Of a stretch of DNA of 64,000 bases, positions 18,946 to 27,457 are shown in pieces. Both the position numbers and the translations under genes were made by a program. The DNA is taken from assembly GCA_015056575.1 (NCBI GenBank), contig SVGA01000008.1, forward strand, positions 102,412 through 166,411. Direction: 5' to 3'. The notes beneath the pieces are model-generated. The model was not told the DNA's origin. It did no database searches and saw only the letters and a program-made list of their open reading frames with translations. This DNA is from Butyrivibrio sp. GTDB lineage: Bacteria > Bacillota > Clostridia > Lachnospirales > Lachnospiraceae. The stretch's first letter is position 1, and the number at the start of each line of letters is the position of its first letter.

Positions 18946-19578
18946 TTGAACAGTTTATATATACCATTTCTGTGGGAGCTTCTGTTTGTTCTTGCCACAA
19001 TAGTCTTTCCCAAGGATACATTTTATCTTTTTTTTGTATTCTATCTGGGACTTCTGTACTATTTTTACTTTTTTTACAAACAGTTCTCATTCCGCAAGCT
19101 CTATAAGAATCTGGGAAGAATAGTGACCTTCTGGATACCCGTACTGCTGACCTTTGCGGGTATGTATCTGGCCAATTATATCAGGCTGCATCTTTTCCCT
19201 GAGATATTTGACATTACCAAGGACGGAACGGTCTCTATTATCTACCACAATGATCTTTTTCCAACACTTTTATATGCGCTGATGATGATCGTTCTTAAGC
19301 CTGTGGCTGAAGAACTGTTTTTCAGGAAGGCAATGATCAAGTTCGGAAGCAGGAAGAAGGTATTTGCCTTCACTCTCCTGAGTCTTATTTTGTGTGCGCT
19401 TTCAAGAGCTCACGGACTTCTTGGGATAGCAGAGTGGATGCTTATGGCACTGCCTGTTACCATTGCCTATGTTGCCACCAGAAATATCTATATTTCCCTT
19501 ATGGCTCATGTTCTTTTTGAATTCTTTGACAATATCTATTCAGTTGTGTATACTATCGTGAGGATATTCAATAGATAA
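18946..19578 (+). CDS. CPBP family intramembrane metalloprotease
   Basis: This is a membrane protein with about six hydrophobic segments and the Abi/CPBP motifs: AEELFFRK (EExxxR), a histidine in SRAHGLLG and a third motif in MAHVLFEFFDN. Family members are Rce1-like intramembrane proteases or bacteriocin-immunity type proteins. The specific substrate is unknown. I place the start at the TTG at 18946 (210 residues), because GAGG lies 8 bases upstream and the near-consensus promoter would begin the transcript at about 18913, after the TTG called by the track at 18910. It stands alone between the ABC-F gene and rho. Confidence 0.8.
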   Translation: MNSLYIPFLWELLFVLATIVFPKDTFYLFFVFYLGLLYYFYFFYKQFSFRKLYKNLGRIVTFWIPVLLTFAGMYLANYIRLHLFPEIFDITKDGTVSIIYHNDLFPTLLYALMMIVLKPVAEELFFRKAMIKFGSRKKVFAFTLLSLILCALSRAHGLLGIAEWMLMALPVTIAYVATRNIYISLMAHVLFEFFDNIYSVVYTIVRIFNR

Positions 19579-19749
19579 ACTTTTTTAAAATCGGTTGATT
19601 TTTTTTATTTATTGATGTATTTTTTCTATATACGCAAGTTTTTTGTTATGTTCTTTAAACACACGCATTTATGATGCAGTCGTTTTTAATCCCAGGAGAT
19701 TTTTTATTCAAGACATAATAAGCAACACAAAACCGGCGCCGGGGACTGT

Positions 19750-21252
19750 TTGGCGCAGAATGGAGTAAATTTGAGAGAGAAGTACGAGACACTAAAACTT
19801 AACGACCTCAGAGACATTGCCAAGAAACGTGGCATTAAGGGTGCTACATCCATGAAGAAGGCAGAGATCATCGATCTTATGTGTGAGCTGGATGAGAAGG
19901 AAGCCAGGGAAAAAGAGGCTGCCAAGGATAACGCCAAGCCCGCAAAGAAGAGAGAGAATGCTGAGGAGAAGCCGGCTAAGCCTGCGGGAAGGAAAAAGAA
20001 GATCGTTGTTACCACGGGTAATGCAGCGCCTGCCCCTGCCCCAGACGAGGAGAAGCATGAGAAGGCTCCTGTGGAGGAGAAAAAGGCTGCTCCTGCAGTA
20101 AAAGAAGAGGCTGAGGAAGAAGATTTTGACGGCGATATTGCTTCAGGTATCCTTGAAGTAATGCAGGACGGATACGGATTCATCAGGTGCGAGAATTATC
20201 TTCCCGGAGAGAACGACGTTTACGTTGCTCCAAGCCTTATAAGAAGATTTAATTTAAAGACCGGAGATATCCTTAAGGGATATTCAAGAGCCAAGAAGGA
20301 AACAGATAAGTTTGCAGCACTTGCCAAGCTTGATTCCGTTAACGGCTTCAGGCCCGAGGTCGCAGCCGGAAGATGGGATTTCGAGAAGATGACGCCCGTA
20401 TTCCCGGACAGCAAGATTGTTCTTGAACAGCCCGGATGCTCGGTTGCCATGAGGATCATGGACCTTATGTGTCCCATAGGAAAGGGACAGAGAGGTATGA
20501 TCGTATCCCCGCCCAAGGCCGGTAAGACAACACTTCTTAAGGAAGTGGCCAAGTCAATTCTTAAGAACAGCAAAGACATTCATCTTATTATTCTTCTTAT
20601 TGATGAGAGACCTGAGGAAGTTACTGATATCAAGGAGTCCATTGAGGGACCCAATGCAGAGGTTATCTATTCAACCTTCGATGAGCTTCCCGAGCATCAT
20701 AAGAGAGTTGCCGAGATGGTAATAGAAAGAGCTAAAAGACTTGTAGAGCACGGCAAGGACGTATGTATCCTCCTTGATTCCATCACAAGACTTACCAGAG
20801 CTTATAACCTGGTAGTTCCTCCTTCAGGAAGAACACTTTCAGGCGGTCTTGATCCTGCCGCTCTTCATATGCCCAAGAGATTCTTTGGTGCAGCCAGAAA
20901 CATGAGAGAGGGCGGAAGCCTTACGATCCTGGCTACAGCACTTATTGAGACAGGCTCCAAGATGGACGATGTTATCTACGAGGAATTCAAGGGAACAGGT
21001 AACATGGAAATGGTTCTCGACAGAAAGCTTCAGGAAAAGAGAATCTTCCCTGCCATCAATATTCCCAAGTCCAGTACCAGAAGAGAGGATCTGCTGCTTA
21101 ATTCAGAGGAGCTTACTGCAATTAACAGTCTTAGAAAGGGCTTTAACAGCATGAAGGCTGACGATGCGGTAGATCAGTGCATCAACCTCTTTTCCAAGAC
21201 CCGTAATAATGTGGAATTTGTCCGCATGGTTGAGAAACAGATAAGATTCTGA
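19750..21252 (+). CDS. rho: Transcription termination factor Rho
   Basis: Rho is the hexameric RNA-dependent helicase that ends transcription at many unstructured sites. The order of domains is an N-terminal Rho_N helix bundle (about 10-48, [15 protein letters not shown]), a highly charged low-complexity insert (about 50-130, rich in K, E, A and P), the cold-shock-like RNA-binding domain (about 135-205, [14 protein letters not shown]), and the RecA-like ATPase. The ATPase has Walker [21 protein letters not shown] and the Q/R-loop region RTLSGGLDP. The start is a TTG, with GGGGA 4 bases upstream. The length of 500 exceeds E. coli Rho (419) because of the charged insert, which is common in this phylum. 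Confidence 0.96.
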   Translation: MAQNGVNLREKYETLKLNDLRDIAKKRGIKGATSMKKAEIIDLMCELDEKEAREKEAAKDNAKPAKKRENAEEKPAKPAGRKKKIVVTTGNAAPAPAPDEEKHEKAPVEEKKAAPAVKEEAEEEDFDGDIASGILEVMQDGYGFIRCENYLPGENDVYVAPSLIRRFNLKTGDILKGYSRAKKETDKFAALAKLDSVNGFRPEVAAGRWDFEKMTPVFPDSKIVLEQPGCSVAMRIMDLMCPIGKGQRGMIVSPPKAGKTTLLKEVAKSILKNSKDIHLIILLIDERPEEVTDIKESIEGPNAEVIYSTFDELPEHHKRVAEMVIERAKRLVEHGKDVCILLDSITRLTRAYNLVVPPSGRTLSGGLDPAALHMPKRFFGAARNMREGGSLTILATALIETGSKMDDVIYEEFKGTGNMEMVLDRKLQEKRIFPAINIPKSSTRREDLLLNSEELTAINSLRKGFNSMKADDAVDQCINLFSKTRNNVEFVRMVEKQIRF

Positions 21253-21273
21253 TATAACCCCAAAAGGGGATAA

Positions 21274-21324
21274 AAAGGGACGGGGCAGGTGATCCGTGAA
21301 TGCGGAACACCGGCCTCGTCCTTT
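21274..21324. terminator. Imperfect bidirectional terminator between rho and PilZ gene
   Basis: AAAGGGACGGGGCAGGTG pairs imperfectly (one bulge) with CACCGGCCTCGTCCTTT between two convergent genes. T-rich sequence follows on the plus side. Confidence 0.65.
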
Positions 21325-21342
21325 AAGTTTCTGCTCTTTTTA

Positions 21343-22191
21343 TCATACATCTCTAAGATCAAGAAGATTAGCTATTTCCCTGGCCTGTTTGGCCATTTTC
21401 TCGTCTCTTTTCTGTTCCCGAAGAGTTTTGCCCGAAGATGAAGCTGAAGGAGTGATAGTGATGGTAGTGGGCTTTTCCGGGATCAGATCCTTGGCAAGAT
21501 CTTCCTCTACCTCCATGATCTGCTGCTCCTGTGGAATATCGGGATTGAGTGAGGTCTCAGGAGCTTTATCCAGCTCGGTCGCAGCCTTCTTCTTGGAAGA
21601 CAAAAGACCTATGAGATCCACATTTAAGTTTGAAATACTGCAACCAACCGCGTCCTTGCCCTGTACTTCAAATTTGCGGACAACCATGGTGGTTATCTCA
21701 TAGTTATGTAAAGTTGCTCCGTATCTGAACATTACATTGAGAGTATCCCCAACCTTGACATTGGTGCCGCGCTCCAAAACAAGAGAGATGCCTCTCATGG
21801 AAATGTCATGGACCAGACAGTTCTTAAGATCCTGGTTATTGCCGTTTATGGACATAAGTCCCAGCTTCTCGATATAGAAGCGTTCTGCCTTTCTGGTGTT
21901 CTCCGGTACAAGCTTGGATGAACTTCGGATCAGGTGAAAATTACCATAACGGGTCTTGACCGGGGTGATGGTGGTGGACATGAACTTATAGACTCTGCCG
22001 TCACGCTTGTTTCGGATCTCAACGTTGGAAGGCTCAAGGAACTGCATGTATTTGCCAAAATACTCCATGGGTTTGACTAAAAGACCGGCTGATACACCGA
22101 AAATAGCCTCGGTAAGAAGAACGATACCGTGGTCATTGATCGAAGCATGGATTTTGACTTCCGAGCCGTTAGAAATATCGTTGATATTCAT
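21343..22191 (-). CDS. YcgR-like PilZ domain protein
   Basis: This is a 282-residue c-di-GMP receptor. Residues about 1-95 resemble the N-terminal YcgR-like barrel (FlgZ/PilZN type), and residues about 98-190 are the PilZ domain, with RxxxR at 100-104 (RKAER) and DxSxxG at 129-134 (DISMRG). A charged, proline- and serine-containing tail of about 80 residues follows. YcgR proteins act as flagellar brakes or regulate surface functions; no flagellar genes are in the window, so the partner is unknown. GGGGGAT precedes the ATG. It diverges from the YggS-family gene. Confidence 0.88.
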   Translation of the reverse strand: MNINDISNGSEVKIHASINDHGIVLLTEAIFGVSAGLLVKPMEYFGKYMQFLEPSNVEIRNKRDGRVYKFMSTTITPVKTRYGNFHLIRSSSKLVPENTRKAERFYIEKLGLMSINGNNQDLKNCLVHDISMRGISLVLERGTNVKVGDTLNVMFRYGATLHNYEITTMVVRKFEVQGKDAVGCSISNLNVDLIGLLSSKKKAATELDKAPETSLNPDIPQEQQIMEVEEDLAKDLIPEKPTTITITPSASSSGKTLREQKRDEKMAKQAREIANLLDLRDV

Positions 22192-22250
22192 AAGATTTAT
22201 CCCCCGTTACATGACTCTAAGATTATGATATACTACAAAATAGAAAAAAT

Positions 22251-22265
22251 CCAGATAATATCTGG
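22251..22265. promoter_or_regulatory. 15-base palindrome upstream of YggS-family gene
   Basis: CCAGATA-A-TATCTGG lies just before the ribosome site of the YggS-family gene, in the space between two divergent genes. TATACT at 22229-22234 is a possible -10 for the plus-strand gene. It may be an operator or a small RNA hairpin. Confidence 0.4.
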
Positions 22266-22278
22266 TGGGAGAATACCT

Positions 22279-22977
22279 ATGATCAAAGATAATATTGAAT
22301 TTGTTGAGGAGAACATATTGAATGCCTGCAGGAAGGCAGGCAGGGAGCGGTCTGAAGTGACTTTGATAGCCGTCAGCAAGACCAAGCCCGTAAGTGATAT
22401 AAGACAGGCAATGGACTGCGGAATAAGGACCTTCGGGGAGAACAAGGTCCAGGAGATAAGGGACAAAACCGAGGAGATCACGGAACCTGTTAACTGGCAT
22501 ATGATCGGACACCTTCAGGCCAACAAGGTGAAGTATCTTCCCGGAAGAGTGTGTATGATCCACTCGGTGGACAACAGGAAACTGGCAGATGAGATAGAAA
22601 AGCAGTTTGCCAAGGCCGATACCGTAATAGATGTTCTTATAGAGGTTAACATGGCCGGAGAGGACAGTAAGTTCGGCCTTACTCCTGAGGAAACGCCTGA
22701 TTTTGTAAAAGAGATAAGTTCGCTCCCCCACCTGAATATCAGGGGGCTTATGACCATTGCGCCTTACACGGAAGATGCAGAGAGCAACAGGATCTTTTTC
22801 AAGGGGCTTAGGGAACTGAAAAACAAAATAAACAGTATGGATATTCCGGGAGTTAACATGGATACTCTTTCCATGGGAATGACAGGGGACTATCAGGTGG
22901 CAATAGAAGAGGGAGCTACTTTTGTAAGAGTAGGAACCGGTATATTCGGAGAGAGGGATTATTCAAAGACGGTGTAG
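22279..22977 (+). CDS. YggS family pyridoxal phosphate homeostasis protein
   Basis: This single-domain TIM-barrel protein binds pyridoxal 5'-phosphate and buffers its level. It has no known catalytic reaction. The PLP lysine lies in LIAVSKTKP (about residue 35) and the phosphate-binding end is MDTLSMGMTGDYQVAIEEGATFVRVGTGIFG. FGENKVQEI and WHMIGHLQANK are also signatures. The track start at 22129 is too early. The ATG at 22279 has GGTGGGAG just upstream and gives 232 residues, the normal family length. In many Firmicutes it precedes sepF/ylmG division genes, but here the next genes are unrelated. Confidence 0.93.
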   Translation: MIKDNIEFVEENILNACRKAGRERSEVTLIAVSKTKPVSDIRQAMDCGIRTFGENKVQEIRDKTEEITEPVNWHMIGHLQANKVKYLPGRVCMIHSVDNRKLADEIEKQFAKADTVIDVLIEVNMAGEDSKFGLTPEETPDFVKEISSLPHLNIRGLMTIAPYTEDAESNRIFFKGLRELKNKINSMDIPGVNMDTLSMGMTGDYQVAIEEGATFVRVGTGIFGERDYSKTV

Positions 22978-23008
22978 AGTTCCAAAATCTTAAATAAATA
23001 TAAACGAA

Positions 23009-23037
23009 TTTACACTAAAAAAGCCGGAGAGTATAAT
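23009..23037 (+). promoter_or_regulatory. Promoter for the 90-residue unknown gene
   Basis: TTTACA (23009-23014), 17 bases, TATAAT (23032-23037). A 7-bp inverted repeat, AGTATAA / TTATACT (23030-23048), straddles the -10 and the expected start of transcription and could be an operator. Confidence 0.65.
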
Positions 23038-23083
23038 TATTTTATACTGTTTGGCTTATCTGTTTTTTACGGGAAGGGGATTC

Positions 23084-23356
23084 ATGTTAAAAACAGTACC
23101 CTTATCTAAAAATTTATCATTGGATCAGCTGAATCACCTGATTGACACCGGGCATGTGTTCGTAACGCCCTTTGGGCTTAACAGGACCTGTTATATTGTG
23201 GTAAACCATAAGCCCTTTATGGTCATCGCCACTGACGTTTCCATCAGAGGGGTACAGCTTTCCGGTTCGTGGTATACCTGGGAAGAAGTGGAAGCTATGG
23301 GTGGTGTTTATGATTCTGAATTTGAAGCTCTAAAGGCCATAGCCGGCGGAGCCTGA
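23084..23356 (+). CDS. Small conserved-looking protein of unknown function (90 aa)
   Basis: I do not recognise this protein. It is soluble, has no signal peptide or membrane segment, and has a mixed beta/alpha composition with several aromatic residues near the C terminus (GSWYTWEEVEAMGG). The start at 23084 is preferred over the track's TTG at 23051 because AAGGGG lies just upstream of this ATG. It has its own promoter and is followed 33 bases later by a membrane GGDEF gene, so the two could share a message. Confidence 0.7.
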   Translation: MLKTVPLSKNLSLDQLNHLIDTGHVFVTPFGLNRTCYIVVNHKPFMVIATDVSIRGVQLSGSWYTWEEVEAMGGVYDSEFEALKAIAGGA

Positions 23357-23388
23357 CATACAGTTATTCATTTGGAGGTTTTTTTACT

Positions 23389-24540
23389 TTGAACTATGCT
23401 TTTTATTATATTCTGGCACATATAGCCTGTATCTGTCTTCTGTGCATCATCATTCTGAAGATCAGAAAGAGTATCAACAAGGAACTGTCCCTTGTTTGCC
23501 TTGGGAATCTTGTTGTGATCCTGATGCTTTACTATGTTGCTGAAATATTCTGGGCGCTGGTGGACAGCAATACCATTGAGGCCACCCGGACGATGCTGTA
23601 TCTGTCGAATATATTCACGTATATTTTTATAACTCTTGCTGCGTACTACTGGTTCGTGGTGTCTGAGGCGATCCAGCGTGACAAGTATATTGAAAATATC
23701 ACCACCAGGCGTCTTTTCGGAATGCCGGTGCTTGTTTCTGCAATACTGTGCATTACAGCATTCAGGACAGGTCTTGTTTTTTACGTGGATGATAACAACG
23801 TTCTTAACGGCGGAAGATTCTACGTGATACTGGTCATCGTGCCCTTCGGATACCTTATTGCGGCATCCGTCAAGGCTTTTCACAGATATCTCAATAAGGA
23901 CCGCTATGCAGACAGGGAAATCTATTTCATGATAGGAATTTTCCCGATCGCTCCGATCACACTTGGAATTTTGCAGGCTATGTACTGGAGAGTCCCGTTT
24001 TTATGCTACGGTGCCACAGCGGCTGTTTTGTATGTATACATGACCTATATGGAAAACCTTGTCTCCATAGATCCGCTTACCCAGACCAATAATAGGAATC
24101 AGATGTACAAGTACCTGATCGCCAAGATGAAACATGAGGAACCGGGTATGTCTCTTTTTCTCATTATGGTGGATATCAACGGATTGAGGGTAATTAACGA
24201 TACCTATGGCCACGCCGAAGGCGACAGAGCACTGAACAGAGTTTCCAATGCGATCAAGGAAGCATGCCAGGGAACCCGCAGCAGGATGTTTGTATCCAGA
24301 TACGGTGGAGATGAGTTTGTTATTGTTGCGGAAATGGGATACAGAGCAGAGGCAGCCTGGCTTGTGGATCAGATCAGGACCAATCTGAAAAGAGCTACCG
24401 AAGTTGACGGAGCTTCTTATGATATCACGGTCAGTGTTGGCATTTCCCAGTATGATTATCAGGCACCTGTTTCCATACAGGCCTTTATCACCAGAGCGGA
24501 TTCGGATCTTTATCAGAACAAAAAACTCAATGTCGGTTAA
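23389..24540 (+). CDS. Membrane GGDEF domain protein (putative diguanylate cyclase)
   Basis: Residues about 1-220 hold five or six hydrophobic segments, an integral membrane sensor. Residues about 225-383 form a GGDEF domain (SIDPLTQTNNRNQMYKYL, then the intact loop RYGGDEF at 304-310). The RxxD inhibitory site is absent: the corresponding residues are RSRM. The product is therefore probably an active c-di-GMP synthase without product inhibition. The start codon is TTG, supported by GGAGG 10 bases upstream. Its last codons form one arm of a hairpin that ends the opposing small gene, and the two stop codons overlap. Confidence 0.88.
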   Translation: MNYAFYYILAHIACICLLCIIILKIRKSINKELSLVCLGNLVVILMLYYVAEIFWALVDSNTIEATRTMLYLSNIFTYIFITLAAYYWFVVSEAIQRDKYIENITTRRLFGMPVLVSAILCITAFRTGLVFYVDDNNVLNGGRFYVILVIVPFGYLIAASVKAFHRYLNKDRYADREIYFMIGIFPIAPITLGILQAMYWRVPFLCYGATAAVLYVYMTYMENLVSIDPLTQTNNRNQMYKYLIAKMKHEEPGMSLFLIMVDINGLRVINDTYGHAEGDRALNRVSNAIKEACQGTRSRMFVSRYGGDEFVIVAEMGYRAEAAWLVDQIRTNLKRATEVDGASYDITVSVGISQYDYQAPVSIQAFITRADSDLYQNKKLNVG

Positions 24541-24552
24541 AACATTGAGTTT
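24523..24552 (-). terminator. Terminator of the small membrane-peptide gene, overlapping the GGDEF 3' end
   Basis: An 11-bp perfect stem (AAACTCAATGT / ACATTGAGTTT) spans the two overlapping stop codons. A T-rich tract follows only on the minus strand, so it mainly serves the minus-strand small gene. Confidence 0.65.
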
Positions 24553-24629
24553 ATGGCGCTGATCAGAAGACCAGCCAGTATAAATGCAGCCAGAATGGCT
24601 ATTGCATATATCAGTTTCATCCTTGCCAT
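24537..24629 (-). CDS. 30-residue single-pass membrane peptide
   Basis: The track shows a 183-residue minus-strand ORF here, but only its last 30 codons look real. AAGGAGGAG lies about 6 bases before the ATG at 24629, and the peptide is almost wholly one hydrophobic helix (IYAIAILAAFILAGLLISAI) after a basic start (MARMK). A possible promoter and an 18-bp palindrome lie upstream, and a hairpin with a T tract follows. Function is unknown; it has the look of small membrane proteins that modulate a larger partner. No toxin-antitoxin partner is visible. Confidence 0.6.
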   Translation of the reverse strand: MARMKLIYAIAILAAFILAGLLISAINSMF

Positions 24630-24663
24630 GCCGCTCCTCCTTTGGTTGCGCGAGCTAAACTGT

Positions 24664-24681
24664 GATATACTATAGTATATC
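24664..24681. promoter_or_regulatory. 18-bp perfect palindrome between divergent genes
   Basis: GATATACTATAGTATATC reads the same on both strands and contains TATACT in both directions. It is centred between the small membrane-peptide gene and the GH120 operon. On the minus strand, TTGCTA lies 16 bases before TATACT. It could be a symmetric promoter, an operator, or both. Confidence 0.5.
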
Positions 24682-24728
24682 CGTATTTTATCAATTAGCA
24701 AGCGGAGCAGTATCAGGGGGATAAGTGT

Positions 24729-27428
24729 ATGCAGATATATGTGTCCGGTAATGTTGCAAGAAGCGGTGACGGCTCGGTGGAGCATCCTTTCAGAACCATT
24801 CAGGAAGCAGCGGATGTGGCGAAGGCAGGTGACACTGTCTTTGTTGGCCCGGGAGTCTACAGAGAGTGGGTAAAGCCCACAAGTTCGGGAACTGAGAAGG
24901 ACAGGATAACCTTCATCAGTACGGAAAAGGGCGAGGCTGTTATTACAGGTGCAGAGCGCCTTGACATGTGGGAAGCCTTCGAGAATGTATGGCGTGTCCG
25001 CATTCCGGGAAGCTTTTTCGGAAACTACAATCCTTATATAGATACAGTTCACGGAGACTGGTTTTCTTCCAAGTCTCCCAATCCCCATACAGGAGAAATC
25101 TATCTGGACGGCAAGTCAATGTACGAGGTCTTTGACCTCTCTCTTTGCATGCATCCGGAAAAGGACAAGAGGTCCTGGGATCCTGATTTTTCCACCTATG
25201 TCTGGTATACTGCCGAGGAAGATGGCAATACCATTATTTATGCTAATTTCCAGGGCAAAAATCCCAATGAGGAGAACGTGGAGCTCTCTGTAAGAAAGGC
25301 ATGCTTTATGCCTGAGAAAACAGGTGTGGACTACATTACTCTTTGCGGATTTACCATAAGATGTGCCGCCACCCAGTGGGCACCTCCCACGGCTTATCAG
25401 GAGGGCATGGTGGGCCCCAACTGGGCTAAAGGATGGATAATAGAGGACTGTAACATCTATGAATCCAAGTGCTGCGGAATCTCACTTGGCAAGTACTATC
25501 AGAAGGGCAGCAACAACAAGTGGACCACAAGCTGGGTGAAGATCGGTTCACAGACCGAGAGGGACTGCGTATGCCAGGCTGTGAACGAGGGATGGGACAA
25601 AGAGACCATCGGTTCTCACATTGTGAGACGCTGCGACATTCACGACTGCGGCCAGACCGGAATTGTGGGCCATATGGGATGCGTCTTTTCCCTGATCGAG
25701 GATAACCATATCCATCATATCAACAACAAGCATAATCTCGCCGGAGCCGAGATCGGAGGCATCAAGCTTCATGCCGCCATCGATACCATCATCAGGCGAA
25801 ACCATATAGATCACTGTACAAGAGGTATCTGGCTGGACTGGCAGGCGCAGGGAACCAGGGTAACTCAGAATTTCATGCACGACAACGTTCCTCCGGAAGG
25901 GACCATCATAGACGACGGACTTTCTCTTGGCGAGGATATCTTTGTTGAAGTTTCCCACGGGCCTACACTTATCGATCACAATCTGCTTCTTTCGGATATT
26001 TCCGCAAGGATCAGCACTCAGGGCATTGCCTTTGTGCACAATCTCATCCACGGCTCTTTTACCTATGTGGGAAGAGGCACGGATGATGGAAGCAAGAAGA
26101 TACCCACCAGCAGATTTACCCCCTATCATGTTCCCCACTCCACTAAAATTGCGGGATTCATGACAATACAGCACGGAGATGCGAGATTCTACAACAACAT
26201 TTTCGTTCAAAAGCCTGTAAGACAGGATCTTCTGGATTACTGTGTTTCACAGGGGACGGATACACTTCAGCTTAATAACTTCATCTGCGGAACCTGCGTT
26301 TATTCCGGGTATCCCACGGCTGCGGAGTATTTTGCTGGCTTTAGCAAAGAGAAATGTTATAAATACGGCTCCAGTGACGTTTACTATGACCACATGCCGG
26401 TTTATACCGGCGGAAATGCCTTCTTTAACGGAGCAAGGCCATGTGAGAGCGAAGTGGCCGCACACCTTGACAAGACCCATAAGATCAGCATTTACGTGGA
26501 CTTTGAGGATGGAAGATATACGCTTCATACAAACCTCTACGAATACCTTCCCAGGGACTATACAATCCCTGTTAATTCAGATGTCCTTGGTGTGGCTTTT
26601 GAGCCGGAGCAGAGATTTGAAAATCCCGATGGCAGTGCCATTATGTTTGATGTGGACTATTTTGGAAGACGACGGGGCAGATTCCCTGTAGCAGGGCCTT
26701 TTGAGGAATGCGATACCGACAGGTTCACTGTTCAGTCGGAGGGCTTTGGAACCTACAAGCTCGGACACAGAGATAAGGGACGTATTACAAAGAAGGCTGA
26801 CATTCCGCCCAAGGACCCGGAGGATCCGAACTTCATTCTTAAGGAATTTGAACAGGCCATGGAGGACGAGGCAGCCGGAACGGAAGAGGTCCATGAGGAA
26901 AAAGAGGATGTACCTGAGCCTGAAGACATTGTGACCAGGGTAAATGCCAATATTCTTCTTACAGGGTGCGATGCTGTCGGTATATCTTTTCCCTTTGAGG
27001 GGAGCCTGTTCAGGGTAAGAGATATGTACGTCAAGGGCAATGAGGTGTGGCTCTATGACGGCGTCAACGACAAGCTGGTAGAGCTTGACTGCGAATACGG
27101 TATCTATCATTCCCTAAAGAAGTGGTCGGTAGGCGCCATGCAGTCATTGGATGTTTCCGATGATCCAAACTGCGAGGGCTTCGTGCGGACCGCCGGTACT
27201 CTTCTTTGCATTTTAAGTAAGAGCATGACCCAGGATCCCGCCGATACCTGTCAGGCTATTCAGGACAAGGTAAACTCCGGCATAGAGCCTAAGGGAATCA
27301 AGATGAGGTTCACCCCAAGATATCTTAAGTTCATCAGAAACAAAAAGTTCATCTCCCTTGAGGACGTGGTATTTCGCATGAGCAGGGGCAGCATGGATAT
27401 AGTCACGGAGCGGCTCGAAAAGCTCTGA
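24729..27428 (+). CDS. GH120 family beta-xylosidase with C-terminal extension
   Basis: This right-handed parallel beta-helix glycosidase resembles the GH120 beta-xylosidase of Thermoanaerobacterium and would remove xylose from xylo-oligosaccharides. Family stretches include the N-terminal HPFRTIQEAADVAKAGDTV, GPNWAKGWIIEDCNIY and GGIKLHAAIDTIIRRNHI. The residues corresponding to the catalytic nucleophile and acid/base, Asp370 (WLDWQAQG) and Glu407 (FVEVSHGP), are kept, but about 12 extra residues lie between them. No signal peptide is seen, so it should act inside the cell. At 899 residues it exceeds the roughly 640 of the characterised enzyme. The last 200 or so residues (after an acidic linker near 695-730) match no domain I know. 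It heads a tight four-gene operon. Confidence 0.87.
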   Translation: MQIYVSGNVARSGDGSVEHPFRTIQEAADVAKAGDTVFVGPGVYREWVKPTSSGTEKDRITFISTEKGEAVITGAERLDMWEAFENVWRVRIPGSFFGNYNPYIDTVHGDWFSSKSPNPHTGEIYLDGKSMYEVFDLSLCMHPEKDKRSWDPDFSTYVWYTAEEDGNTIIYANFQGKNPNEENVELSVRKACFMPEKTGVDYITLCGFTIRCAATQWAPPTAYQEGMVGPNWAKGWIIEDCNIYESKCCGISLGKYYQKGSNNKWTTSWVKIGSQTERDCVCQAVNEGWDKETIGSHIVRRCDIHDCGQTGIVGHMGCVFSLIEDNHIHHINNKHNLAGAEIGGIKLHAAIDTIIRRNHIDHCTRGIWLDWQAQGTRVTQNFMHDNVPPEGTIIDDGLSLGEDIFVEVSHGPTLIDHNLLLSDISARISTQGIAFVHNLIHGSFTYVGRGTDDGSKKIPTSRFTPYHVPHSTKIAGFMTIQHGDARFYNNIFVQKPVRQDLLDYCVSQGTDTLQLNNFICGTCVYSGYPTAAEYFAGFSKEKCYKYGSSDVYYDHMPVYTGGNAFFNGARPCESEVAAHLDKTHKISIYVDFEDGRYTLHTNLYEYLPRDYTIPVNSDVLGVAFEPEQRFENPDGSAIMFDVDYFGRRRGRFPVAGPFEECDTDRFTVQSEGFGTYKLGHRDKGRITKKADIPPKDPEDPNFILKEFEQAMEDEAAGTEEVHEEKEDVPEPEDIVTRVNANILLTGCDAVGISFPFEGSLFRVRDMYVKGNEVWLYDGVNDKLVELDCEYGIYHSLKKWSVGAMQSLDVSDDPNCEGFVRTAGTLLCILSKSMTQDPADTCQAIQDKVNSGIEPKGIKMRFTPRYLKFIRNKKFISLEDVVFRMSRGSMDIVTERLEKL

Positions 27429-27457
27429 TAAATAATAAATGACAAGGATCATATGTA

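Noticed and set aside
24630-25088. N-terminal 153 codons of the 183-aa minus-strand ORF
   Set aside because: Most of it is antisense to the GH120 gene and crosses the promoter region. Only the last 30 codons have a ribosome site and sensible composition.
25548-26210. 220-aa minus-strand ORF in the GH120 gene
   Set aside because: It is the antisense of the beta-helix core containing the catalytic residues; no ribosome site.
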